A stretch of DNA of 64,000 nt from contig CALHLE010000025.1 in the NCBI GenBank assembly GCA_938034415.1, forward strand, positions 1 to 64,000, given 5' to 3'. Of this stretch, positions 48,101 through 56,864 are shown piece after piece. The stretch is from an uncultured Anaerolineae bacterium. GTDB lineage: Bacteria > Chloroflexota > Anaerolineae > J036 > Brachytrichaceae. Both the position numbers and the translations under genes were made by a program. The notes beneath the pieces were generated by a model that saw only the letters and a program-made list of their open reading frames with translations, did no database searches and was not told the DNA's origin. Within the stretch, counting starts at the first letter, position 1. Each line of letters starts with the position of its first letter.

Positions 48101-51100
48101 CACCTTGCGCAACTCAAGCGCCGGGAAGCCGAGGTGCACATTTGTGCTATCTGTAATCGGCCCGTAGTTGCGGTCGCCAGGCGTTGCGCCGGGCAAACTC
48201 GACCACGTGACTGATGCCGCGTTGATCTGGTCGAGGCCGGCCGGCGCATCGGCGTCCACGGTCGCCGTGTAGGTGATGACCAGCTCCCCGCCCGGTGGCA
48301 CGTTCACCGGCGTCGTCAAAGTGATGATAAGCGCGCCGCTGAGCGCATCGTAGGTAGAGGTGTATTCCGATCCGCTGACCGGCGTACTGTTCAGCGATAT
48401 GCTTGCCAGCACAGGCACAGCATCCCGCATGTGCAGCGGCAACGTGTCGCTGAAGACCAGGTCGTAGGCCGCTGACACGAACGCGCCAGCCGCATTTGTG
48501 ATGCGCACGGTATAAGTCACGGTCTGGCCGGCGCCCACAGTGCTGCTGGTCGGCGGCTCGCTGGATTTGACGAGCGTCAGCGACGGTTCTGTAACGGTCA
48601 GCGTAGCTTGGTTGGAAGGCACCGGGCCGCCGTCCTGATGGCGCAGCGTCGCCACGTTGGTGAGCACATCGCCGGCGTTCGCGCCCAGCGGCGAGGACAC
48701 CACCGCCGTCACCGTGATCAGCTGCTGCGCATTGGCCGGGATGCTGGCATAGGTGACGGTAAACGCATTGCCCACGATCACCACGCTGCCGCCCGGCGCG
48801 CTCACCGCGTGCAGTTGCAGCCGGGCGTCAAGCTGGTCGGTCACGGTCACGGCGTTGAGCGTCGCGCTGATCGGCGTCGCCGGCACGATCAGGGTGTAGG
48901 TCACCAGCGTGCCCAGCGTCACGGTCGGCGGGACGACGCTCTTGAGCAGGGCGGCATCGGTCGTGCGATGCGACACGCTGTCGCCGCCATCGGTGTAGTC
49001 GCGCTCGTCGGGCGCGTATGGGCCGGGGCCATCGCCCGGCTGCGAGTCGTAGTTCGGTATGGCTGCGCTGTTGGTCAGCGTCAGGTTCGCGCCGATGGTC
49101 TCGGTGACCTGGGCCACCACCGTGATGACGGCCACGCCGGGTTGGTTGCCGTTCCAGGCCGTCCCCCACAGGGCGCTGAGCAGCCAAGTGAGCGTGCCCG
49201 TCGCGCTGACCGGCGGTTGCGCCAGGAAGGTCGCCGTCGGCGGCGCGCTTGTCGCCAACGCAGCCGTCACCAGCGCAAGGCCGGCGGGCAGCACATCGCT
49301 GATCACTACATCATAGGCCGGGCCGTAGCCGTCGTTGGTGATCGTCAGGATGTAAGTGATGAGGTCGCCCGCGCCGACGAACGCGCCGGGCGGCGGCGCG
49401 CTGTCCTTGTCAATCGTCAAGCGCGGCTGAATCAGGCGGCTGGTGGCCGTCGCGCTGATGTAGTTCGGCCACGGATACTCAAGCTGCGCGTAGTTCGTCG
49501 GCCAGAACTCGCTCGTCTGCGTAATCCACACCGGCGCCGGCGTGTCAATCCGCAGGCCAACGGCCTGCGCGCGGAAGGTCAGCGTCACCACCGTCGGCGC
49601 ATCCTGTGTGCTGGTGATCGGCGCGAAGAACCAGCGGATCACCTGCTGGCCGGGCTGCTCGGTGGTGTTGCTGATGCGCTGGGTGATGGTCACGTTGACC
49701 GCGCTTGGCGTGTGCGCCAGCGTTTCCGTGTCGGTGATATACCACACGCCCGGCGGCAACGCATCCAGCAGCACATCCCCAGACGAGCCGCCCCAGGCCG
49801 CGCCTGCCGGGATGGTGAAGACAACCTGATAGGTGACCAAGTCGCCCACGCGCAGCTCAAACGGCTCGCGCAGCTTGGTCATGGATGGCGCGCCGGTCTG
49901 CACTACAGCGGCTGCCGTGTCGGTGTACGGCCGCACGCCCGGAGTGGTGTCGGTCAGCGAGTGATATAGCACGCCCACCGTGTTGGTGAGCAGCCGCCCC
50001 AGCAACGCCTGCGAGATGCGCGCCGTGTAGGTGAGCACCGCGACGTTGGCCGGCGCTGCGTTGCTGATGCTGCTCACATACCAGGTGATGAAGCCCGGGC
50101 CGGCCGCCGGCGGGCTTTGGCTATCGCCGCCGAACATCGCCGTCACGCTGATCCCCGCCGGCAGCGCGTCGGTGACATACACCGAGTAGGCCGGGGCGCT
50201 GCCCGTGTTGGTCAGCCGGATCGTGTAGGTCAGGTAGGCCAGGCCATCCAGCCCTGTCGTCAGGCCGGCGCTGCTCTCGACCGACTTCGCCACCAGCACG
50301 TTCGGCTCGCCGACCACTGTGCTCACCACGTTGCTGGTGGTGATCGGCGCGGCGCTGTGGCTCATGCGCGCGGCGTTGGTGAGCACGTCGCCGGCGTTGG
50401 CGTCGGCCGCCGGGCTGGGGAACTCGTGGGAGATGCGGGCAGTGACGGTGATCAGCGCCTGGGTCGCGGACAGGATCGCGTCGAACGTGGCGGTGACCTG
50501 CTGGCCACTCCAACTTGCCGCGCCGTTGACGCCGCCCGACCAAGCGACGGCCTCGATGGACATTCGGCTGTCCACTGCGTCCGTCACCACTACGTTGTAA
50601 AGCGTGGCGGTGATCGGCGTCGCCGGCACGATCAGGGTGTAGGTCACCAGCGTGCCCAGCGTCGCCGTTGGCGGCGGCGCAAACTGCACCGACTTCGCGA
50701 TGCTGCCGTCCGCCGTTTGCACCGCCGCAGCGTGCGAGCCGCCGCTGTAGCCGCGCGCGATAGTGCTGATCGGCTGTGTGTCGCTCAGCCAAGCATCGTA
50801 GCGCAGGAAGGCATGATTGGAGAGCACTGTGTTCGCCGTGATCCAGGGCGCCACCTGCAAAACCACGGTCAGCGTCAGCGCGGTGTGCTGGAGGCTGGTG
50901 AACGGCACGGTCGGCGTGAGGTGGCTCACCAGCCACGTCAACACGCCGCTCGCGCCGATGGACGGCCCGGCCAGCACGGCCGGCGCGCTGGGGTCGTTCG
51001 TGCTAAGCGTATAAGTCACCAGGCTCAGGCCGCCGGGGACGACGTCGGTGATGAGCAGGTCATAGCCCGGCCAGCGGGACTGGTTCGAGATGGTCAGCGT

Positions 51101-54100
51101 GTAGGTCACCGGGTCGCCTGCGCCGACGAAGCATCCCGCGCGGTTGAGCCGAGTGACGAGCGCATCATCGAAGCGACAGGCGTTTGCAGCGCAATTGTTG
51201 GCGAAGAACCCCACCGAGCCAGGCGGGCGCGGCGTGGTGTCAACGATGTCGAAGTAGAGCTGGCCATCCACATAGGCGCGGATGCGCGCGCCGTTGGGAA
51301 CGTTCTCCACTTGCGCTTCCAAGTGATACCAGCGGTTGGTCTGCGGCGTAAAGGCAGCAGTGCTCAGCGTGGCGAACCCGCCGGCGAACTCCTGAAGCTC
51401 TAGCTGTGTGCCGCCGTCGGATTGGCGCAGGCGCAGCAGATAGTAGTTGCCCGACGTGTAGCGGAACACCAGGCCACGGCTGGAGGTCGCGTCGGTGGCA
51501 AGCGACATCCCGCTGAAACTGAACTCGTCGGCGGTCAGGCCGCTGCGCACCAGCACGGCGTTGTTCACAGCGCCACCCGTCCACTGCGCGACGCCGTTCA
51601 GGTTGTTCCACGCGCCGGCCGCCGCCGTCCAACCTGAAGGCGGCGAGGACGAGGCGCGGTTAAAGTCATCGGCCATTAGCGTGCCGCCGCAGCCGTATGG
51701 CGTGAGGTAGGTTTTGCCCAGGTGCAACAGCGGCTCCAGCACGTCCACGCGCGCCGTGTCGCTGAGCACGGACGTCTGACCGTCATCCACGAACGATAAC
51801 GTGAGCGTGTTGGTGAGCGACGCGCCGTCGAAGGCCTGCGCGGCGTTCTGGATCACTGCCGTCACCACGCCTTGAATCTGCACCGAGCCGGTGAGCGTGC
51901 CTAAGCTCCATACGATTGGACCGCTAGCGTAAAGCGCCGGCGCGCTGGTGGGCGCGACGTCGAAGGTGGCTGTTGGCCCGCCCTGCCCGCCGTCCAAGTC
52001 CACCGTGTAGGCCAACCGAGCGCCGATGTAGCCCAGGCCCGCCGGCAACGTATCGGTGAGCCGCACCTGCTCGAAGAAGTTATCCGCGTCGCTGGTGAAG
52101 CCGGTGAAGGTAAACACCACTAGGCTGCCAATAGTGCCGGTCTGCGCGTCCGGCCCCTTGTCGAACACGTCGCCCAGCGAAACAAAGGCAGCGCCCGTGC
52201 TGCTAGACGTGGTGCATCCGGCCTCGCAGCGCGCCGTCGCCGTCACCACATTGCGGTTCACGCCGGTGCTGGTGACTACCGCGCTCACCAGCGCGGTGAA
52301 GACGGCGTTGGGAGCCAGCGCGCCAATCGTCCAGGTGAGGGTGTTGCCGGAGACGTTTGCGCCGTTGGTGCCGGTGAGGCTGACGAAGGCGCTGCCGGCC
52401 ACGTCGGTCAGCACCACGTCGTAGGCGACGCCAGGGCCGGTGTTGGTCAGGTAAACCGTCCAGGTCACGGTTTGGCCGGCTGCGGCCAGTTGAGTCGTGG
52501 GGCGCTTGGCCACAACCAGGTTCGGCGCTTGCGCGCTGATGTTGAGCGTCGTCGTCGCGCTGTAGGGGCCGCTAGCCGGGCAGTCCGGCGCGTCGTCATC
52601 GTAGCTCAACGTAGCGGTGAACGGCCCGCCGGCGACCGCACAAGCGCCGCTCGTGTTGGCGTTGCGCACTTGCAGCGTGATCGTGGTCGCGCCGCTGGGC
52701 AGCGCCGCCCAGGTGTAAACCACGCTGCTGCCCAGGTCAACCACGCCGGAGGGCGGCGCGCTGGCCGACAGGGTGCTGCTGAAGACGTAGCCGCTGGGCA
52801 GCGTATTGGTAAGCACAACGTTATAGGCCGGTGGTCCATCGTTATAGAGCGTCACCGTGATCGCGCCGCCGCACACGTTCAGCGCGGCAGGGGCGATCTC
52901 CGCCTGGATTCCCGGCTCGTCGTACACCGGCCGTGTGCGCACGCGCACCTGCTGCGCCGGCAAAGTCAACCGGCAGCCGTCCGGACAGCCCCAGCTCAGC
53001 GAGGCCACGTTGAACGTGTCGGTGATCGCGCAGCCGTCGGGCTGGCTCACCACGGCCGTCACGGTGAACACAGCCGTGTTGCCGGGGTTGAGCAGCGGCA
53101 GCGACCAGGTGATTGTGCCGCCCAGCGGCCCGGGCGCAGGGCCGCTATAGCCCGGCGTGGCCGATTGGAACACCAAGTTAGCAGACAGCGCGTCGGTAAT
53201 GACCAGCAGTTGAGCCGGCGCGGCGCTTGCCGCGTTGGCGACCGTGATGGTGAACACCACTACTTCGCCCGGCTCGGCATACAGATACACGTTCGAGGGC
53301 GAGGTGCGGCTCAGGTTTTGGCCGATCTTGGCCAGCGAGAGGTCAGCCCGCTTTACCCCAAGCACATACGACGAGCTGGCCGTGGTGTATGGCGCGCCGC
53401 ACACGTCGCGGTAGCCGGTCTGGATGCCCAGCGCGCCTCCCGCGAAGCCACAACTGGCGCGGACATCGTAGCGCAGGTACACCGTGTCTTTCGGGCGCAG
53501 GCGCGCCAGCCAGGCGCCCAGGGGTGCCGTGCTCGTCGGCCCCCAGCTCAAGTTCTGGCCGCCGATCGTCGGGTCGGGGCCGGGCTGCCAGCTCAGCGTG
53601 TCGGTGCTGATTTGCGTGCTGCCGGGGACGTAGAACAAGCCGACGGGCAGCGTCTGGGTGACCGTGGCCGAGTACACGCTGAGTAGGCCGGCGTTGCGCA
53701 CCGTCGCCGTCACCGTGCGCGTGAAACACGTTTCAATCGGCGAGAAGGTCTGGTTGGTATTCAACAGCACCGTCGGCGGCAGCTCCACCACTGAAGTCAC
53801 CGGCCCGCCGGAGAGGCAAACTTGGCCCAGGCAGCCCTGCGCGCCGAAGAGGCGGTTGGTGAGGTCGGTGCAGCTCACAATCTCGGCGACGTAGCGAATG
53901 GTCAGCGTCTCTTGCGGTTGAATCACCGGCACTTCCCACGTCACCAGGTTGGTGCTGGTGATCAGGTTGATGCCGGCGGGGCTGCCGAGCGATGAGGTAA
54001 TCGTGGAGGTCACGAAGCTCAAGCCGCTGCCCAGCAGGTCGGTGAGCACGACGCCGTGGGCCGGCCCGGCGCCGGTGTTCTTGGCGATCAGCGTCCACGT

Positions 54101-56785
54101 CACCACGTCGCCGGTGGCGTAGATCGTCTCCGGGAATTTGGTCAGCAACGGCAGCGGCGCGAGGCGCGGGGGCGTCGCCAGCGCGCCGCCAGTGTTGCAA
54201 CGCTCGAAGTAGGTGTCATTATTGGTGCATAGGCTCTCGTAGTGCAACGTGGCGGAGAACGGCGCCGGCGCGCTGCCGCAGCGCAACTGCACCCGCAGTT
54301 GCACCGTCGCGGTGACCGCGTTGGTGAACGCATCCGAGTAGAACCAGCGGTAACCGAGGCTATCGGTCTGCGTGAACGCGGGCGTCGCGCCGCTGAAGCC
54401 AAGCACATCCAGCACTGCGTAGGTGCTCGTCGGCACGACGATCGCCGCGTCGTAGCCCGGCAGGCTCGACGCGCGTTGCGCGGTGAGCGTCACCGTGTAA
54501 ACGCCGCACGAACTCACGTTAGGCGGCAGGCCGCTCAGGTTGAGCGTCATTCGCGGCGCTTCGGTTTGCATCAGCGCGCCCTCCGCGATCACGTCGCCGC
54601 CGGCGCACACGCCGTTGCCGCTCGTGCCCAGGTTCAGATAAGACCAGTCGTACCACTCGGCGTCGCTGCATGAGTTAGCCTCCAGCGATGCAGTGGTGTA
54701 GCTGATGATGAGCGTTGCGCCGGCGACGTTCGGGTTGCAGGGCGGGTTGATGTCGGTGATCACCAATTGGCCGCCGATCACCGCCGAGGAGAAGCTCGCT
54801 GCGCAGGCGGTGACCCCATCGCTCGCCCACACTTGCGCCGTGCCGGAGACGTATGCCTGGTTGACCAACGTCTCGGTGAAAATCAGGCCGCCCCAGGTGG
54901 GCGTGACGACGAAGCTGCCGGCGAAGGTGTAGATGTTGGTATGGGTGAAGGCCGGGCTGCTGCACACTGGCGCCGGTGATGAGACCAACTTCGCGCTCTG
55001 CGCGCCGGCGTCATTGCACTGGATATAAGTGGTTGATTGGGCCGTGGCCGTCTGCTGGCAGTTCCGGCAATCCCGCGCGGTCGCCGTGACGATGTTGGTG
55101 AACGCCGAGCCGCAGGCGGCGCAGCTCGCCGCGTTCGTCGGCACAACGAACACCGGCGTCAGCACAGCGCTGCCGCCCAGCGTCCAGCTAATGTAGGTTG
55201 CGCCGCCCAGGGTGAAGGTGACGCCGCCCCCGGCGTCCAGCACGATGGCGCCGGCCGGCACTTGGTCGGTGACGACGATCGCGCCAGAGATGCCGTTAGC
55301 GTTCACAGTGATTGTGGTGGTGATCGCCTGGCCGCGATACACGTCGGTCGGCGCGTCCTTGCTCACGCTCAACTGGCCGGGGATGTTGACCAACTGCCAC
55401 GCGGCAACCTGTGGCGCTTCGGCGTAGAGGAAGTTGCAAGCGTCGCGGTAGTTGATGTCGAAGTTAAAGCTCCCGCCTGCGGGCGTTGCGCAGGCGTTGC
55501 TCGGCAGGGTGAGCGTAAAGACCAGGTTGAACGTCTGACCGGGGGGAATGGGCGGCACCTGGAACGCGCCGCCCGCATACGTCGCCGGCGACGCGACGCC
55601 GACGCTGAAGGGGGACAGGTTCACCGGCAGGGTGACGCTATACGCTGTCCCGTCGCCGATGTTGGTGATGGGCACGGTGAACACCGAGCTGCCGCCGCAG
55701 TAGTTCACGTCGAAGCTCGGCAGGCTGTACTCAAGGTCGGGGAAGCGCGGCAGCAGATCAATCGCCGCTTTGGCCGTCTGGGGCGTCAGACAGGTCTGGC
55801 CGGGACAGCCCCACGCGGCGACGACGCTGTTCTCCAGCCCGCTGCACGCCACAACTTGCGCTGCGACGGTGAACGAGGCGGTCTGCCCGACCGGGATGGA
55901 AACGTAGCTCGTTGAGGTCAGCCCACTGACGAACTGCAACCCCGGCCCCAGCGTGTCGGTGACCGCCACGTTGTATACCGTGCCATAGCCGGTGTTCTCC
56001 ACATACACCGTCCACGTCACCACGTCGCCGATGGACGCCGGCGCAATGGACGGCTCTTTGCGCACTGTGATCGCGCCAGGGTTGATGACATACTCGGCCA
56101 GCTTCACGATGGGTGGGTAAGCGTCTTGCGTGAGCGTGACGACCGCCTGGCCGGACACGGCGCTGCATGTCGCCGTGAAGACCGCCGCGCGGGTGATCAC
56201 CTCGTTCGGCTGCACGCTGCCGACATTGAAGACCTGGGGGCTGCTGGTGAATCCGCCCGGCAGCGTCACCGTTAGCAACACGCCGGTCGTGGTGACGGCG
56301 TCGCTGGCCGCCACAACCGTCACCGTCAACGGCTCGCACAGGCTAATCGCCGGCGGGTCAATGGTGACCGTGATTTGATTGGGGTAGATAGTTTGATGCG
56401 ACTCGCCGCCACCTAAAGGCCCGAAGCGCGCCCCTGCATCATCGCTTGGCGACGATTTGCCCAGCGCAAACCACGTCGGGAGAACGCCCTGCTGCGCCGG
56501 AAGGTTGGACGCGCCATTGACCACAGTTGCGGGTTGACCTGACGCTTCCTCGGTTAGTTCAAGCCAGCCATCCGACGCAAACCAGCTCGGCAGTAGGTCT
56601 GTGGTCGGCGCTTCAGTTGCTGAAGGGTTATCAAACCAGGCGGGCAACGCCCGCGTCAGTGATGCGTCCGGCGCACGCACCGGTGTAGCGCCCTCGACCC
56701 GTGGCGGCGAAACCACGCCCAACGATGCGGTCAAGAGGGCGAACAGCGTCATCATGCGCGCTGCTATGCGAAGCTTCAACATCAT
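45131..56785 (-). CDS. Giant multi-DUF11 secreted surface protein (3884 residues)
   Basis: A signal peptide (residues 1-33) is followed by a short low-complexity region and then about 26 modules of 100-150 residues by my count. Each has the DUF11 pattern (VTYTLxVxNTGxxxAxxVVVTDxLPAG ... L.W.LG.L..G). N-terminal modules are richer in Cys, suggesting disulfides. A LamG/DUF1080-like concanavalin domain is inserted around residues 1690-1880. The C-terminal ~110 residues form a fibronectin-like domain (VTLAWETETEQDNFAFRLYR) ending LWLPIVIASPRME. There is no LPxTG at its own end. Two adjacent modules are duplicated, leaving a 53-nt perfect repeat. The protein is probably an extended cell-surface fibre, S-layer or sheath component. 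It has signal-peptide and operon links to the C25 peptidase and sortase. Confidence 0.92.
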   Translation of the reverse strand: MMLKLRIAARMMTLFALLTASLGVVSPPRVEGATPVRAPDASLTRALPAWFDNPSATEAPTTDLLPSWFASDGWLELTEEASGQPATVVNGASNLPAQQGVLPTWFALGKSSPSDDAGARFGPLGGGESHQTIYPNQITVTIDPPAISLCEPLTVTVVAASDAVTTTGVLLTVTLPGGFTSSPQVFNVGSVQPNEVITRAAVFTATCSAVSGQAVVTLTQDAYPPIVKLAEYVINPGAITVRKEPSIAPASIGDVVTWTVYVENTGYGTVYNVAVTDTLGPGLQFVSGLTSTSYVSIPVGQTASFTVAAQVVACSGLENSVVAAWGCPGQTCLTPQTAKAAIDLLPRFPDLEYSLPSFDVNYCGGSSVFTVPITNIGDGTAYSVTLPVNLSPFSVGVASPATYAGGAFQVPPIPPGQTFNLVFTLTLPSNACATPAGGSFNFDINYRDACNFLYAEAPQVAAWQLVNIPGQLSVSKDAPTDVYRGQAITTTITVNANGISGAIVVTDQVPAGAIVLDAGGGVTFTLGGATYISWTLGGSAVLTPVFVVPTNAASCAACGSAFTNIVTATARDCRNCQQTATAQSTTYIQCNDAGAQSAKLVSSPAPVCSSPAFTHTNIYTFAGSFVVTPTWGGLIFTETLVNQAYVSGTAQVWASDGVTACAASFSSAVIGGQLVITDINPPCNPNVAGATLIISYTTASLEANSCSDAEWYDWSYLNLGTSGNGVCAGGDVIAEGALMQTEAPRMTLNLSGLPPNVSSCGVYTVTLTAQRASSLPGYDAAIVVPTSTYAVLDVLGFSGATPAFTQTDSLGYRWFYSDAFTNAVTATVQLRVQLRCGSAPAPFSATLHYESLCTNNDTYFERCNTGGALATPPRLAPLPLLTKFPETIYATGDVVTWTLIAKNTGAGPAHGVVLTDLLGSGLSFVTSTITSSLGSPAGINLITSTNLVTWEVPVIQPQETLTIRYVAEIVSCTDLTNRLFGAQGCLGQVCLSGGPVTSVVELPPTVLLNTNQTFSPIETCFTRTVTATVRNAGLLSVYSATVTQTLPVGLFYVPGSTQISTDTLSWQPGPDPTIGGQNLSWGPTSTAPLGAWLARLRPKDTVYLRYDVRASCGFAGGALGIQTGYRDVCGAPYTTASSSYVLGVKRADLSLAKIGQNLSRTSPSNVYLYAEPGEVVVFTITVANAASAAPAQLLVITDALSANLVFQSATPGYSGPAPGPLGGTITWSLPLLNPGNTAVFTVTAVVSQPDGCAITDTFNVASLSWGCPDGCRLTLPAQQVRVRTRPVYDEPGIQAEIAPAALNVCGGAITVTLYNDGPPAYNVVLTNTLPSGYVFSSTLSASAPPSGVVDLGSSVVYTWAALPSGATTITLQVRNANTSGACAVAGGPFTATLSYDDDAPDCPASGPYSATTTLNISAQAPNLVVAKRPTTQLAAAGQTVTWTVYLTNTGPGVAYDVVLTDVAGSAFVSLTGTNGANVSGNTLTWTIGALAPNAVFTALVSAVVTSTGVNRNVVTATARCEAGCTTSSSTGAAFVSLGDVFDKGPDAQTGTIGSLVVFTFTGFTSDADNFFEQVRLTDTLPAGLGYIGARLAYTVDLDGGQGGPTATFDVAPTSAPALYASGPIVWSLGTLTGSVQIQGVVTAVIQNAAQAFDGASLTNTLTLSFVDDGQTSVLSDTARVDVLEPLLHLGKTYLTPYGCGGTLMADDFNRASSSPPSGWTAAAGAWNNLNGVAQWTGGAVNNAVLVRSGLTADEFSFSGMSLATDATSSRGLVFRYTSGNYYLLRLRQSDGGTQLELQEFAGGFATLSTAAFTPQTNRWYHLEAQVENVPNGARIRAYVDGQLYFDIVDTTPRPPGSVGFFANNCAANACRFDDALVTRLNRAGCFVGAGDPVTYTLTISNQSRWPGYDLLITDVVPGGLSLVTYTLSTNDPSAPAVLAGPSIGASGVLTWLVSHLTPTVPFTSLQHTALTLTVVLQVAPWITANTVLSNHAFLRYDAWLSDTQPISTIARGYSGGSHAAAVQTADGSIAKSVQFAPPPTATLGTLVTYTLIVPATPITATLYNVVVTDAVDSRMSIEAVAWSGGVNGAASWSGQQVTATFDAILSATQALITVTARISHEFPSPAADANAGDVLTNAARMSHSAAPITTSNVVSTVVGEPNVLVAKSVESSAGLTTGLDGLAYLTYTIRLTNTGSAPAYSVYVTDALPAGISVTAMFGGDSQSPPAAGPGFITWYVSSISNAAPANVAVLTYTARISQALLGRLLTNTVGVLYHSLTDTTPGVRPYTDTAAAVVQTGAPSMTKLREPFELRVGDLVTYQVVFTIPAGAAWGGSSGDVLLDALPPGVWYITDTETLAHTPSAVNVTITQRISNTTEQPGQQVIRWFFAPITSTQDAPTVVTLTFRAQAVGLRIDTPAPVWITQTSEFWPTNYAQLEYPWPNYISATATSRLIQPRLTIDKDSAPPPGAFVGAGDLITYILTITNDGYGPAYDVVISDVLPAGLALVTAALATSAPPTATFLAQPPVSATGTLTWLLSALWGTAWNGNQPGVAVITVVAQVTETIGANLTLTNSAAIPNYDSQPGDGPGPYAPDERDYTDGGDSVSHRTTDAALLKSVVPPTVTLGTLVTYTLIVPATPISATLNAVTVTDQLDARLQLHAVSAPGGSVVIVGNAFTVTYASIPANAQQLITVTAVVSSPLGANAGDVLTNVATLRHQDGGPVPSNQATLTVTEPSLTLVKSSEPPTSSTVGAGQTVTYTVRITNAAGAFVSAAYDLVFSDTLPLHMRDAVPVLASISLNSTPVSGSEYTSTYDALSGALIITLTTPVNVPPGGELVITYTATVDADAPAGLDQINAASVTWSSLPGATPGDRNYGPITDSTNVHLGFPALELRKVFTPTAVEAGGLLTYTLAVTNAGVVSATGVVITDALPANTSFVSCAPAPCGESGGVVSWTVGIVDVGQSRVVTLLVQVASPLPNGSLIVNTGYITSAEGITDTDTVTTVVGSLPILNLTKSSQDGNGPPLRPGDTLTYTLVVLNTGNATANNVVVSDTVPAFTTYVPGSIAGGDARSDAALPLLTWTINALPPGVPVTLTFAVTVATPLTNGLAIANTAALTSTETPTPTSATVTDTVTASLTLQLDKQAQPDPVGAGALLTFTLRYTVSGDAPALGVVVSDATPANTVFFAAIPPATSDPGAGNAGAVIWSLGDVLAPAGGITQASGVLTMVVQVASPLVSGTQIVNTALIAESSGITSTDTATTSVVSSHTLSVSKEATPTIATAGALLTYTLRYTVSGNQPAPAVLITDTLPPSVTFQSCTPSCGVSGGVITWALGTLNPPTSGVLTVVVSVNSAVTAPAILTNVVGIGDGSGLTDTDTVETPVETRAEIALTKAATPSVATAGGLLTYTLLVTNSGPSDAQNVVVTDTLPMGVSLVSTAPPAVAAGQLLTWTLGALPAGQSIVLTAVAQVSAALPTSSFITNTAVVTTTTPGDDPSNNTDDVTTPVNSQAEIALTKHSAVSITVPGAAVTFTLVVTNYGPSLAQNAIVTDTLDVGLVYSTAVPTPSSVSGNTLVWSLGNLGAGQSIVITVVVRISPTVGYGQPLTNTAQVTTDTPGDNPSNNASQRPVLSVQPSLAIKKTLVGQDTDPIAPNHVTFTIRVTNTGPSAITPLRLRDQFDGAKLAYASATPAPQISATGTLTWSDLTGSAPHGYGAPLLPGQSFVITVTFRVISDITTTVNYASVQAGTQDEYGNPTTMPDDSAEVNNVPTAVTLRVFYVAAVNGRQVTLAWETETEQDNFAFRLYRAPSNDFAQAEFIGQVAAAMGGTGGASYTFEDTAPADGVWWYWLADVDTAGKETRHPAPVYAPVGLSPRLWLPIVIASPRME
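48868..48920. repeat. 53-nt direct repeat, copy 1 (inside the giant gene)
   Basis: Identical to 50611-50663. It encodes the LGTLVTYTLIVPATPI segment of a DUF11 module. Exact identity at the DNA level in a high-GC gene points to a recent duplication or gene conversion. Confidence 0.9.
50611..50663. repeat. 53-nt direct repeat, copy 2 (inside the giant gene)
   Basis: Second copy of the repeat at 48868-48920, lying 1743 nt away (581 codons, in frame). Confidence 0.9.
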
Positions 56786-56864
56786 AGTTGCATTCTCCGA
56801 AGATGATGGTTCCGGCCACTCGCCGGCGCAATGAGCAGCAGCACGATCGCCGTCAAGCGACGCC

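Noticed and set aside
45077-48214. Plus-strand open frame of 1045 codons opposite the giant DUF11 gene, with others at 48608-49969, 50117-51403 and 52472-53686
   Set aside because: The residues are Arg/His/Ala/Val-rich with no domain pattern, as expected from the complement of GC-rich Thr/Val/Gly codons. The minus-strand gene has clear homology throughout.
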